8,120 nt of DNA, from positions 1-8,120 of the forward strand of contig JBGTIS010000379.1 in the NCBI GenBank assembly GCA_041745535.1. The letters are read 5' to 3'. Positions within the stretch are counted from its first letter, which is position 1. Each line of letters opens with the position of its first letter. Source of the DNA: JBGTIS01 sp041745535. GTDB taxonomy: Bacteria > Bacteroidota > Bacteroidia > Cytophagales > Cyclobacteriaceae. Made by a program: the position numbers and the translations under genes. The notes under the pieces were generated by a model. That model was not told where the DNA came from. It did not search any database and saw only the letters and a program-made list of their open reading frames with translations. This document shows, piece after piece, positions 1 to 7,201 of the stretch.

Positions 1-25
1 CAATAGCCAGATGAAAAGAATTCCA

Positions 26-169
26 CTAGTTTTTATCGACTAATTTGTACCTGGCTGCATTGTCCCGATCACCCGTATTGGGATATTTGACCAGCAAATC
101 TTCCAGCCTTTGCTTATCCTGTTCAGTGATGTTCACTTCCAGCGCACCGGCATTGCTTTGTATGCTGCT
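26..169 (-). other. Displaced C-terminal coding remnant of the FUSC gene (-1 frame)
   Basis: On the minus strand a 47-codon open stretch runs from just after a TGA at 172-170 to a TAG at 28-26. It is in the -1 frame relative to the FUSC gene and overlaps its last codons (133-169). Its translation is hydrophilic and protein-like: it includes ITEQDKQRLEDLLVKYPN and ends YKLVDKN. It has no plausible start codon of its own and lies exactly where a longer FUSC tail would continue. The simplest reading is a one-base deletion (real, or a sequencing error) between 133 and 172; joining the frames would give a protein of about 750 residues. No slippery heptamer of the X-XXY-YYZ type is visible there, which argues against programmed frameshifting. 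Confidence 0.6.
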
Positions 170-2277
170 TCAACGTGTTGAAGTGCTTTGTCGCTCAATA
201 CCTCAAAGGCGGGTTGTTTCACAGTATGTGTCTGAATCTGCCGCGACAGCAGATCAATTAATTCGCCGGTTTTGGCTAGTTTATCCTGAGTGGATGGGCT
301 TATTTTTTTCGAAGAAGGGAAGTCACTAATAAAAATACCGATAGATGAAATCACCGAGAGCAAAGCGGTATTCAGCAAAATCAGATTTCCGTATTCAGAA
401 GCGTTTTTCCGCGCTTTTAAAGGTTCTCCCTTGATTCGCTGGTACGAGGAAACCAGGTTGGCCAGATTGATGGTAGCCTGCTTGCGTGCCAGCCGGTATT
501 CGGTAACGGTAAGCGCTTCTCCTGCTGTCTTTTTCCTGATTTTCAAAAAAAACACCAAGCTCGATGCCAGCGATTGTTTCAGATGGAAAGGGAAATTACT
601 GTATTCCCAGGAAGGTAGCAGGTAGTGCATCGCCAGCCAGCAAAGTCCACCCCCCATGGTCGTATCAATTACCCTGAACAATACCGAACTGGGAATTTCC
701 CGGTGCAGGAAGCTGTACAGAAAAATAACGTAAATGGTAAAAAACAGGGAAGTAACCGCATATACATTCAGCACAAAACAAAAGGCCAGAAAAAAGGAAA
801 CGCCAAAAATTACCAGCGACATCTCAGAAGAAGGATGCAACAGATACAGGCCGTAGGCGATTACCGCACCGCCAATGGTGCCAATAATCCGGTGAACCAA
901 TCGCTGCCGGGCAATGCTGTAACCAGGTTTTAAAATTACCAATACGGTTAGCAGTACCCAGAAAGGGTTTTGAAAACCCAGCAAACTGCCAATTAAATAC
1001 CCTGCTATGGCTGTGGTTGTGGTTCTGAGCGCGAAGCGAAAATGGCTGGAACGAAGGTTTAAATTATCTTTAATCGCAGCCCAGGAGATTTGCGGTGCGT
1101 TGGCAAATTTCTGGTAGGCAGAGTCATCCACATAGGTTTGTGCTTCTTCCAGTCTACCGTCTAATATCAATTGCAGCGCTTCCAGCTTTTTTAATTGAAT
1201 TTCCTGATATATTCTGATGCGGTATGCACGCCTGTAGGCGGTTTTCCGGTCTTCCTCCTGGGTGTTTTCTTTTTCAAAACTTTCGAATAACAGCGCCGCG
1301 GCACGCATTTTCTCTATTATATCCGGTATAAAACTATTTCTTTTGTCCATTCGGGTGAAATACCGCTTAAACTGCCGATCCAGTTCCTTCACCATACAGT
1401 TACTGATTTCCGGAACCAGTCGCAGTTCCGGATACCAGGCAAGCCACTGATGCCAACGCTGGTAATCTATGGGTGTGGCCAGGGCGGCTTCCTCTATATC
1501 CAGCAGTTCCACGAAAATCACCAGCATTTTTCTTTCATGGGATTTTTTTCTCCGCAGTGGGGTCATCCGCTGAAACAGAAAGTCACGGAGTTCCACCTGG
1601 GTATAGGTGAGGTCCGTATACCTTTCTGATAAGGTTAATAAACCAATGCCTAAGTCTTCATTTGTATCAAATAGTTTTACCCGCTGCTGTAAGTAGGCAA
1701 TGGTCTGCTCCATGCATTTGCTTACCGATTGTTTAAGCTGATAGGGTGTAGACACCAGGCTGATCACAATCGCGAAAAAAGCATACCATATCCCGCCTGC
1801 GAGTAATAGCAGGCAATGGTGAACGATATCTTCAGATTCGGGAAATGCTTTGTAGGTACTGAGCGCGATAATAATAGCCAGATTACCCATAAAAGCCGTA
1901 TTGGCATACCGGTTGCCAAAGGGCGCTACAAACGTGAGCAAAAAGATAAATACAAAGATCAGTAGCAGCAGGGCATAGTATTCATACGCCGCGAAATGCA
2001 CCGTGAGGCTTACCGTAAACGAAAGCAATACCGTAATCAGCATGGTTTTTACTTTAATTTTTACGGGTTCCCGTTTGTCTGCCCCACACACAATAATGGC
2101 GCCCAGCATCAATTCAAAGCCGGTATGCTGGTCGCCAAGTGCCCTAAAAATCAACAGCGGAATAAAAGAGCCAATGGTATAGCGCAAGGCCATCTGAAAG
2201 CTTTCTCCCAGTAAAATTTTTTTTATATCATGGCCCGTAAACTGCCTCATATGGAATTTGGCTGTGAAAGTAAGCAT
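133..2277 (-). CDS. FUSC-family (YccS-like) inner-membrane protein, C-terminus probably frameshifted
   Basis: Encodes 714 residues with the two-block layout of the YccS/FUSC family. A first membrane block (about residues 25-180) is followed by a charged, largely soluble region (about 180-405) and a second membrane block (about 410-545). The second block carries the family hallmark around N437-P-F-W440, followed by VLLTVLVILKPGY and an arginine-rich stretch with RIIGTIGGA. A soluble tail follows. Related proteins are linked to efflux of aromatic acids or to envelope integrity; the substrate of this one cannot be told. The start is the ATG at 2277; a second in-frame ATG at 2250 (residue 10, before RQFTGHDIKK) is a real alternative, and neither has a clear ribosome binding site. 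The tail ends abruptly in a TGA at 133, while the -1 frame continues with coding-like sequence to 26, so the C-terminus is probably lost to a frameshift. It diverges from the outer-membrane barrel gene. Confidence 0.9.
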   Translation of the reverse strand: MLTFTAKFHMRQFTGHDIKKILLGESFQMALRYTIGSFIPLLIFRALGDQHTGFELMLGAIIVCGADKREPVKIKVKTMLITVLLSFTVSLTVHFAAYEYYALLLLIFVFIFLLTFVAPFGNRYANTAFMGNLAIIIALSTYKAFPESEDIVHHCLLLLAGGIWYAFFAIVISLVSTPYQLKQSVSKCMEQTIAYLQQRVKLFDTNEDLGIGLLTLSERYTDLTYTQVELRDFLFQRMTPLRRKKSHERKMLVIFVELLDIEEAALATPIDYQRWHQWLAWYPELRLVPEISNCMVKELDRQFKRYFTRMDKRNSFIPDIIEKMRAAALLFESFEKENTQEEDRKTAYRRAYRIRIYQEIQLKKLEALQLILDGRLEEAQTYVDDSAYQKFANAPQISWAAIKDNLNLRSSHFRFALRTTTTAIAGYLIGSLLGFQNPFWVLLTVLVILKPGYSIARQRLVHRIIGTIGGAVIAYGLYLLHPSSEMSLVIFGVSFFLAFCFVLNVYAVTSLFFTIYVIFLYSFLHREIPSSVLFRVIDTTMGGGLCWLAMHYLLPSWEYSNFPFHLKQSLASSLVFFLKIRKKTAGEALTVTEYRLARKQATINLANLVSSYQRIKGEPLKARKNASEYGNLILLNTALLSVISSIGIFISDFPSSKKISPSTQDKLAKTGELIDLLSRQIQTHTVKQPAFEVLSDKALQHVEAAYKAMPVRWK

Positions 2278-2341
2278 GCGATTATAATATTTTTTAGTAA
2301 GGGATGCGGTAAAATCGGTGTGTTATAAGTTGTGGCAGTAG

Positions 2342-2349
2342 CAAAGTTA
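2342..2349 (-). promoter_or_regulatory. Candidate Bacteroidota -7 promoter box for the FUSC gene
   Basis: Read on the minus strand this is TAACTTTG, an exact match to the Bacteroidota -7 consensus TAnnTTTG. It lies about 65 bases upstream of the FUSC start codon. No clear TTTG is seen 19-21 bases further upstream, so the -33 half is weak or absent. Confidence 0.45.
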
Positions 2350-2493
2350 CGCCATTTAAAGAAAAGCTTCTGAATAATTAATTATTTTCCGGTCTTTTTT
2401 TTATCAAGCCTTGTACCTGCCTGAAGTAGAAAATGTGAGCGCCAGATCATAAACAATACCATCCGGGAAGTGTTCTTCAGGAAAAGATTATAT

Positions 2494-3636
2494 ATGAGAG
2501 TCGGATTTATTATAATTATTATTCTGTTTTTGATGGGGGAAGGGGTGAAAGCACAGGAGAAAAAGGATAATTTTTTGGTGGCATACTGGAACAGTCTGGT
2601 AAACGATACCAGCGATATTTCAAAACCTCAGTTTTTGGTTTATCCAACGCTGGCCTATTCGCCGGAAACCAGTTGGGAATTTGGATTGAGCAGTCTTTTT
2701 GTTTACTACACCAATCGGGACACCACCAACCGCCTTAGCGAAATCAATGGCTTTACTTTTTTTACGGTAGAAAATCAGTATGGCATCTGGCTGGACCATG
2801 CCTTGTATTCCAACCGAAATAAATGGTTGTACGCAGGCCGGTTACGGTACCAGAGTTTCCCGCTGCTTTATTTTGGGGTCGGTCCGGATTCGCCCTCCGA
2901 ATACCTGGCACGGGTCGATGCCAATCAGCTTTGGCTGAAAGAAAGGATATTGCGAAAGGTTTACGAGAGTATATATGTAGGCCTGGAAATTGACTTCCAG
3001 CGATTGAGTTCGGTTGAATTTGTGCGGGCATCTGCCGAAGATTTTCCACAGAAACCGCTGGGAAGTGAAGGTTCGGCCAATCTGGGTTTTGGAGTAAGCC
3101 TCATTTACGATAACCGGCACAATGTACTGAATACCCGGGAAGGCTTGTTTTCAGAACAGGCTTTTTCGCGCTACGATGGCGCCTGGGGAAGCGATTTTTC
3201 CTTTACCTCGGTTATTTCCGATAACCGGATTTACCGTTCGGTGAATGAAAGAGAAGTACTGGCGGCCCAGTTGCTCGGGCAGTTTAATTTTGGAGAAGTG
3301 CCATTTAATCAGCTGGCCCTGATGGGGGGAGAAAGCATCATGCGGGGGTATTACACCGGTCGTTTTCGCGATAAAAACCAGATTGCCTTTCAGGTAGAAT
3401 ATCGATTTCTGCCTTTGCCATTTTCTTTTACCAAACGCCTGGGAGCCACGGTATTTGCCGGGGCAGGAAAAGTGTTTGATAGCTTTAATCATTTGCGGTT
3501 TAACAACCTGGTGGTATCGGGTGGGGGTGGTATCCGGTTTTTACTTTTTCCGAAAAAAGATATTTTTACCCGGCTGGACCTGGCATTTACCAAAGAAGGT
3601 CCCGGATTTTATATTTTCATTGGTGAGGCTTTCTAA
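2494..3636 (+). CDS. BamA/TamA-type (Omp85 superfamily) outer-membrane barrel protein without POTRA domains
   Basis: Encodes 380 residues. The N-terminus is a signal peptide (MRVGF, an isoleucine-rich core, then VKA before Q21, a good signal peptidase I site). The rest alternates short beta-strand-like stretches, as in an outer-membrane barrel. Near the C-terminus M283-R-G-Y286 matches the (V/I)RG(F/Y) motif of the L6 loop of Omp85 proteins, preceded by LALMGGES, and the chain ends in phenylalanine, as outer-membrane barrels usually do. Together with the Y-D-N-R-x-N strand motif near residue 200 this supports the surface antigen (D15) domain. No POTRA repeats are present and the protein is much shorter than BamA or TamA, so a role in barrel assembly should not be assumed; its cargo is unknown. 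The ATG at 2494 is chosen because AGGAAA lies 8 bases upstream; an in-frame GTG at 2470 would spoil the signal peptide. It diverges from the FUSC gene. Confidence 0.9.
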   Translation: MRVGFIIIIILFLMGEGVKAQEKKDNFLVAYWNSLVNDTSDISKPQFLVYPTLAYSPETSWEFGLSSLFVYYTNRDTTNRLSEINGFTFFTVENQYGIWLDHALYSNRNKWLYAGRLRYQSFPLLYFGVGPDSPSEYLARVDANQLWLKERILRKVYESIYVGLEIDFQRLSSVEFVRASAEDFPQKPLGSEGSANLGFGVSLIYDNRHNVLNTREGLFSEQAFSRYDGAWGSDFSFTSVISDNRIYRSVNEREVLAAQLLGQFNFGEVPFNQLALMGGESIMRGYYTGRFRDKNQIAFQVEYRFLPLPFSFTKRLGATVFAGAGKVFDSFNHLRFNNLVVSGGGGIRFLLFPKKDIFTRLDLAFTKEGPGFYIFIGEAF

Positions 3637-3709
3637 ATCAGCAGACAGGGGAATAGTAATGTTTGTAAAAAACAAAACTATTGGCAATATTAGCGGAAAC
3701 CCTGAATTC

Positions 3710-5053
3710 ATGAAAAAAAGAGAATTTATCAAAACATCCTCCCTCCTTATAGCAGGCACGATGGTATCACCGCTTATAAGCTGTAATCGTAACACAATGA
3801 GAAAAAACTGGGCGGGCAATCTGGAATACAGCGCTTCTAATCTGCTCGAACCCGAAAACCTGGAACAGGCACAGGAAGCTGTTCGGAAATATGATAAAAT
3901 TAAATCGCTGGGTACCCGGCATTCTTTTAACCGGATTGCCGACAGCACTGAAAACCAGATTTCTCTGAAAAATTTCGAGGAGATCTCCTTAGACAAAGCT
4001 GCCAATACGGTTACAGTAGGTGCCGGAATCAGCTACGGAAAATTGTCACCCTATCTGGATGAACAGGGCTATGCCCTTCATAATCTGGCTTCTTTGCCCC
4101 ACATTTCTGTGGCAGGCGCCTGCGCCACCGCCACGCACGGTTCAGGCGATAAGAATGGCAATCTGGCAACTGCCGTACAGGCGCTGGAAATGATAAATGC
4201 CGAAGGCGATCTCGTACAGCTTTCCCGGGAAAAAGATGGTGAGACTTTCAATGGTGTTGTGGTAGGTTTGGGTGCACTGGGCGTGGTAACCCGGGTAACG
4301 CTTGACCTGCAACCCACTTTTACCATGCGACAGGATATCTATGAAAATCTGCCCATGGACCAGTTGGAATCACACTTTGATGAAATTGAATTGGGTGGTT
4401 ATAGTGTTAGTTTATTTACTGATTATAAAACACAGAATATCAATCAGGTATGGGTGAAAAGCATTGTAGAAGAAGGGCAGGAAAATATGGGGAAATCTGA
4501 TTACTTCGGGGCTATGCCTGCCACCAGAAATCTCCATCCGATTAAAGAGATTTCGGCAGAAAACTGTACCGAACAAATGGGCGTACCGGGTCCCTGGTAC
4601 GAACGCATGCCACACTTCAGAATGGATTTTACGCCCAGCAGCGGTACCGAACTGCAAACCGAGTTTTTTGTGCCCCGCCACCATGCTGTGGAGGCTATTA
4701 AAGCCATACATGGGCTGCGCGGGCAGATTAGTCCGTTGCTGATGATTTCTGAGATACGAACCATTGCTGCCGATAATTTCTGGATGAGCCCCTGCTACCA
4801 ACAGCCCAGTGTCGCGATTCATTTTACCTGGAAACAGGATTGGAAGGCGCTACAGGCTTTGTTGCCGGTGATAGAAAAAACACTGGCCCCTTTTGATGCC
4901 CGTCCCCATTGGGGAAAGCTCTTTTCCATCTCACCGGCGAGGCTACAGTCGTTATATAAAAAATTGCCTGATTTTAAAAACCTGGCACTGCAATATGATC
5001 CGCAGGGAAAATTCCGGAATGATTTTCTGGAAATGAATATCTTTAATAGCTAG
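3710..5053 (+). CDS. aldO: Exported lipoprotein alditol oxidase-like FAD enzyme (AldO/ALO family)
   Basis: Encodes 447 residues that resemble the Streptomyces alditol oxidase over nearly the full length. That enzyme oxidises C1 of xylitol or sorbitol with O2, giving the aldose and H2O2. The FAD-binding half (about 34-205) opens with NWAGN and has G-T-R-H71-S-F-N, where His71 is the expected covalent FAD attachment residue, then SLPHISVAG and ATHGSG. In the C-terminal half the AldO active-site residues are all present at a constant offset: E348 and R350 in SEIRT, H371 and T373 in IHFTW, and K403 in PHWGKLF. The N-terminus MKKREFIKTSSLL with lipobox LIS-C25 looks like a Tat lipoprotein signal in which the twin arginine is Lys-Arg. 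Bacterial AldO is normally cytosolic, so the export signal is notable. The ATG at 3710 gives this signal; an upstream in-frame ATG at 3659 has a better ribosome site (AGGGGA) but adds 17 odd residues. It follows the barrel gene by 73 bases and may share its transcript. Confidence 0.85.
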   Translation: MKKREFIKTSSLLIAGTMVSPLISCNRNTMRKNWAGNLEYSASNLLEPENLEQAQEAVRKYDKIKSLGTRHSFNRIADSTENQISLKNFEEISLDKAANTVTVGAGISYGKLSPYLDEQGYALHNLASLPHISVAGACATATHGSGDKNGNLATAVQALEMINAEGDLVQLSREKDGETFNGVVVGLGALGVVTRVTLDLQPTFTMRQDIYENLPMDQLESHFDEIELGGYSVSLFTDYKTQNINQVWVKSIVEEGQENMGKSDYFGAMPATRNLHPIKEISAENCTEQMGVPGPWYERMPHFRMDFTPSSGTELQTEFFVPRHHAVEAIKAIHGLRGQISPLLMISEIRTIAADNFWMSPCYQQPSVAIHFTWKQDWKALQALLPVIEKTLAPFDARPHWGKLFSISPARLQSLYKKLPDFKNLALQYDPQGKFRNDFLEMNIFNS

Positions 5054-5200
5054 CAGGTTACCACAAGGCCTGGAAGTCCGGCGGTTTTTATGAACTCTTG
5101 TTGATCAAGAAATCTGGTAATCCCGAAACTATTCGCACCACACCAGGTGTTACTTTTTATGTACTAAAGATTGATTCTGCTATAAGTGTGGTTTTGTTCC

Positions 5201-5231
5201 TTTGAGAACTGCTGTGAAAAATGTAATTTTC
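5201..5231 (+). promoter_or_regulatory. Candidate Bacteroidota promoter for the formylglycine-generating enzyme gene
   Basis: TTTG at 5201-5204 is followed by 19 bases and then TAATTTTC at 5224-5231. This matches the Bacteroidota pattern (-33 TTTG, 19-21 bases, -7 TAnnTTTG) except for the last base of the -7 box. A start near 5237 would leave a leader of about 20 bases before the ATG at 5257. It suggests the gene can be transcribed apart from the oxidase upstream. The rest of the 203-base gap (5054-5256) shows nothing else convincing. Confidence 0.45.
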
Positions 5232-5256
5232 CGCAACCTGAAATAAACTGGTTTTG

Positions 5257-6336
5257 ATGAAATATAGATTCATTCAATTTCCGATTCTGATAATCTTCCT
5301 TATACTGTCAGCCTGTAACGGCGACCGAAAGGCGGCTATCGCTACCCACACTACCCCCCAATCCCAAACAAAACCTCCGAAAAATGCTGAGAAGCCCGAA
5401 GGTATGGTCTGGATTCCGGGTGGCACCTTTATGATGGGAAGCGAAGCCAGCGCGGCTGCCAGTAACGAAGGGCCTGCGCACAGTGTGGAAATTACAGGTT
5501 TCTGGATGGATGCGGCTGAAGTTACCAACAGGGAATTTGCCCAATTTGTGGAGGCAACCGGTTACAAAACCGTGGCCGAACGCCCGATCGATTGGGAAGA
5601 AATGAAAAAGCAACTCCCTCCCGGAACCCCCAAACCAGCCGATGAAATTCTGGCCCCGGGTTCCCTGGTATTTACACCACCGGCGCAGGCGGTTCCACTG
5701 GATAATTACGCCAATTGGTGGGCCTGGAAACTAGGTGCCAACTGGCAACATCCGCAAGGGCCTGGTAGTAGTATTGAAGGTAAAGATAATATTCCCGTAG
5801 TGCACATTGCCTATGAAGATGCACAGGCTTACGCGAAATGGGCTGGAAAAAGATTGCCCACCGAAGCGGAATGGGAATACGCTGCCCGGGGCGGTAAGGG
5901 AGGAAGCTCCTTTGCCTGGGGAGAAGAACTAACGCCTTCCGGCCGCTATTTGGCTAACTTTTTTCAGGGATCATTTCCCTATCAAAATACGGGTAATGAT
6001 GGTTTTACAGGCGCAGCCCCGGTTAAAAGCTTTCCTGCTAACGCATACGGATTGTACGATATGATCGGAAATGTGTGGGAGTGGAGTGCTGACTGGTACC
6101 GCCCGGATACCTATACCCGCATTCAAACCGCGGGCCTGACTGTATGTAAAGACCCAACCGGTCCGGAATCCAGTTACGATCCTACCGATCCGTATCAGCC
6201 AAAACGGGTGATTAAAGGCGGTTCTTTTTTATGCGGCGAACAGTATTGCAGCAATTATAGGCCCAGTGCCCGCATGGCCACCTCCCTTGATTCCGGTCAG
6301 GATCATCTGGGGTTCAGGTGTGTGAAAGACAGCTAA
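5257..6336 (+). CDS. Lipoprotein formylglycine-generating enzyme (SUMF1-type, catalytic Cys pair intact)
   Basis: Encodes 359 residues. A lipoprotein signal ends in LSA-C20, followed by a Thr/Pro/Lys-rich linker (about 21-47) and one FGE-sulfatase domain (about 48-359). The domain shows MVWIPGGTFMMGS, WAGKRLPTEAEWEYAARGG, YGLYDMIGNVWEWSADWY and a closing LGFRC. GGSFL-C326-GEQY-C331 aligns with the Cys336/Cys341 copper-binding pair of human FGE, and the GANWQHPQGP segment also matches true FGEs. This points to an active oxidase that converts a target cysteine (in C-x-P-x-R) to formylglycine using O2 and Cu(I), rather than one of the many Cys-less relatives such as EgtB- or GldK-like proteins. 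It is predicted to be membrane-anchored outside the cytoplasm. No sulfatase target is in the window. The start is the ATG at 5257; a TTG at 5254 would add one residue. It converges on the deacetylase gene with an 18-base gap. Confidence 0.9.
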   Translation: MKYRFIQFPILIIFLILSACNGDRKAAIATHTTPQSQTKPPKNAEKPEGMVWIPGGTFMMGSEASAAASNEGPAHSVEITGFWMDAAEVTNREFAQFVEATGYKTVAERPIDWEEMKKQLPPGTPKPADEILAPGSLVFTPPAQAVPLDNYANWWAWKLGANWQHPQGPGSSIEGKDNIPVVHIAYEDAQAYAKWAGKRLPTEAEWEYAARGGKGGSSFAWGEELTPSGRYLANFFQGSFPYQNTGNDGFTGAAPVKSFPANAYGLYDMIGNVWEWSADWYRPDTYTRIQTAGLTVCKDPTGPESSYDPTDPYQPKRVIKGGSFLCGEQYCSNYRPSARMATSLDSGQDHLGFRCVKDS

Positions 6337-6354
6337 GTGCCGGACTGCTTCTGC

Positions 6355-7167
6355 TTATTTTTTCTGATCCTGTATGTAGTGTGCGATTGTGCCTACTGGC
6401 GCTATCCATAGTTCATTGGCAGGATTCCGCGCGTATTCCAGTAATTTCTTCAGCATGACCAATCGCGTGGTTTGTTGCCCGGATTCACCCATTTCATGGC
6501 CGGCAAGCACTACCCATTGCCCGGTTTCTTTGGCTTGCTCCAGCAAAGGTAAAATCTGATCAAAGTCTTTACCATCCATTTCCATGCCCGTAAGCTGCGC
6601 GAAATCGCAGAATGTGGGATCATTCGGACCTTCATCGAGCCAACCCCGACCGGTTAAAAACAACGCTGATACAATAGGAACGTAGCTTTTAGTGCCGGTA
6701 CCACGCCCCACGAACGTTTGCCCACATGGGTAGGCGAACACTTCAGGGGTTACCCCAAGCAATTCCTGTATTTCCTGATTCGCTGTTATTAATTCCTGCC
6801 GCATCTTTTCAAGCGAGTAATCTTCCAGTGCTTTTTGCCTGGACCAGAGAAAGTTGCCCGTACAAGGGTGATTTACCGAATGATTGCCGATCTCATGACC
6901 GCTGGCTACTGCTTTCTTCCAGCCTTCAATCTGCTGCTCCACTGCCGACGGTACCACATAAAAAGTTGCTTTTACGCCATATTGATCTAGTAGAGTGGTG
7001 CCACCCGTTACCTGGCTGGTCCGGCCATCGTCAAAGCTAAGACTAATGGCAGCTCGTTTTCCTTCCGGCCACGGGAATGAATCATCAGCTTGTTGTGCCA
7101 GCGTATTTTTACTAAAAATTAACAAACAGAAAAGGATGAATAGTTGGGGAATCAGATTGAAGGACAT
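6355..7167 (-). CDS. Secreted NodB-type polysaccharide deacetylase
   Basis: Encodes 270 residues. An N-terminal signal peptide (hydrophobic core about 5-18, likely cut after LA24 before QQ) precedes a polysaccharide deacetylase (NodB, carbohydrate esterase 4-like) domain. Motif 1 is SF-D46-D47-G, with the base and metal aspartates; motif 2 is N-H96-SVN-H100-P, giving the metal histidines; a motif 3-like AYPCG lies at 145-149, with cysteine where an aromatic residue is common. An acidic D-E-G-P-N-D lies at 178-183 and AGHE at 222-225 takes the place of the final histidine motif. Such enzymes remove acetyl groups from N-acetylglucosamine-type sugars or other acylated glycans outside the cell; the substrate here is unknown. 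The length is typical of a single-domain secreted member. The start at 7167 is the only one that retains the signal peptide. The stop lies 18 bases from that of the convergent FGE gene, and no clear hairpin terminator is seen between them. Confidence 0.91.
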   Translation of the reverse strand: MSFNLIPQLFILFCLLIFSKNTLAQQADDSFPWPEGKRAAISLSFDDGRTSQVTGGTTLLDQYGVKATFYVVPSAVEQQIEGWKKAVASGHEIGNHSVNHPCTGNFLWSRQKALEDYSLEKMRQELITANQEIQELLGVTPEVFAYPCGQTFVGRGTGTKSYVPIVSALFLTGRGWLDEGPNDPTFCDFAQLTGMEMDGKDFDQILPLLEQAKETGQWVVLAGHEMGESGQQTTRLVMLKKLLEYARNPANELWIAPVGTIAHYIQDQKK

Positions 7168-7184
7168 AAGATTTTTTAGTTAGG

Positions 7185-7201
7185 ATCATAAAAATTATGA
7201 T
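7185..7201. promoter_or_regulatory. Perfect inverted repeat between divergent genes, possible operator
   Basis: ATCATAA-AAA-TTATGAT: two 7-base arms with a 3-base spacer. It lies 18 bases outside the deacetylase start codon and overlaps the first possible start codon (7197) of the histidine-rich membrane protein gene. Its place in a divergent intergenic region suits a regulator binding site, for example for a metal sensor, but the DNA is so AT-rich that chance is possible and no regulator gene is visible. Confidence 0.25.

Noticed and set aside
45..933. Plus-strand open frames opposite the FUSC gene
   Set aside because: Their translations show no domain or signal features and they lie antisense to a well-supported membrane protein.
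3659..3709. An earlier ATG for the oxidase with a good ribosome site
   Set aside because: It would add 17 residues (MFVKNKTIGN and so on) before an otherwise perfect signal sequence beginning MKKREF; the signal-first start at 3710 is more plausible.
5096..5110. Inverted repeat TCTTG-TTGAT-CAAGA downstream of the oxidase
   Set aside because: The arms are only five bases, weak in G+C, and no T-run follows, so it is not a convincing terminator or operator.
5050..5205. An open stretch of 51 codons after the aldO stop with a protein-like translation (including SGGFYELLLIKKSGNPETI)
   Set aside because: It has no ATG or GTG start near its beginning, no ribosome site, lies in a different frame from the oxidase, and its end overlaps a better-supported promoter. 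It may be a decayed gene fragment or chance; a homology search of the translation would decide.
6337..6354. Possible bidirectional terminator between the convergent FGE and deacetylase genes
   Set aside because: No G+C-rich hairpin could be found in or around this short gap, despite the T-run just beyond it.
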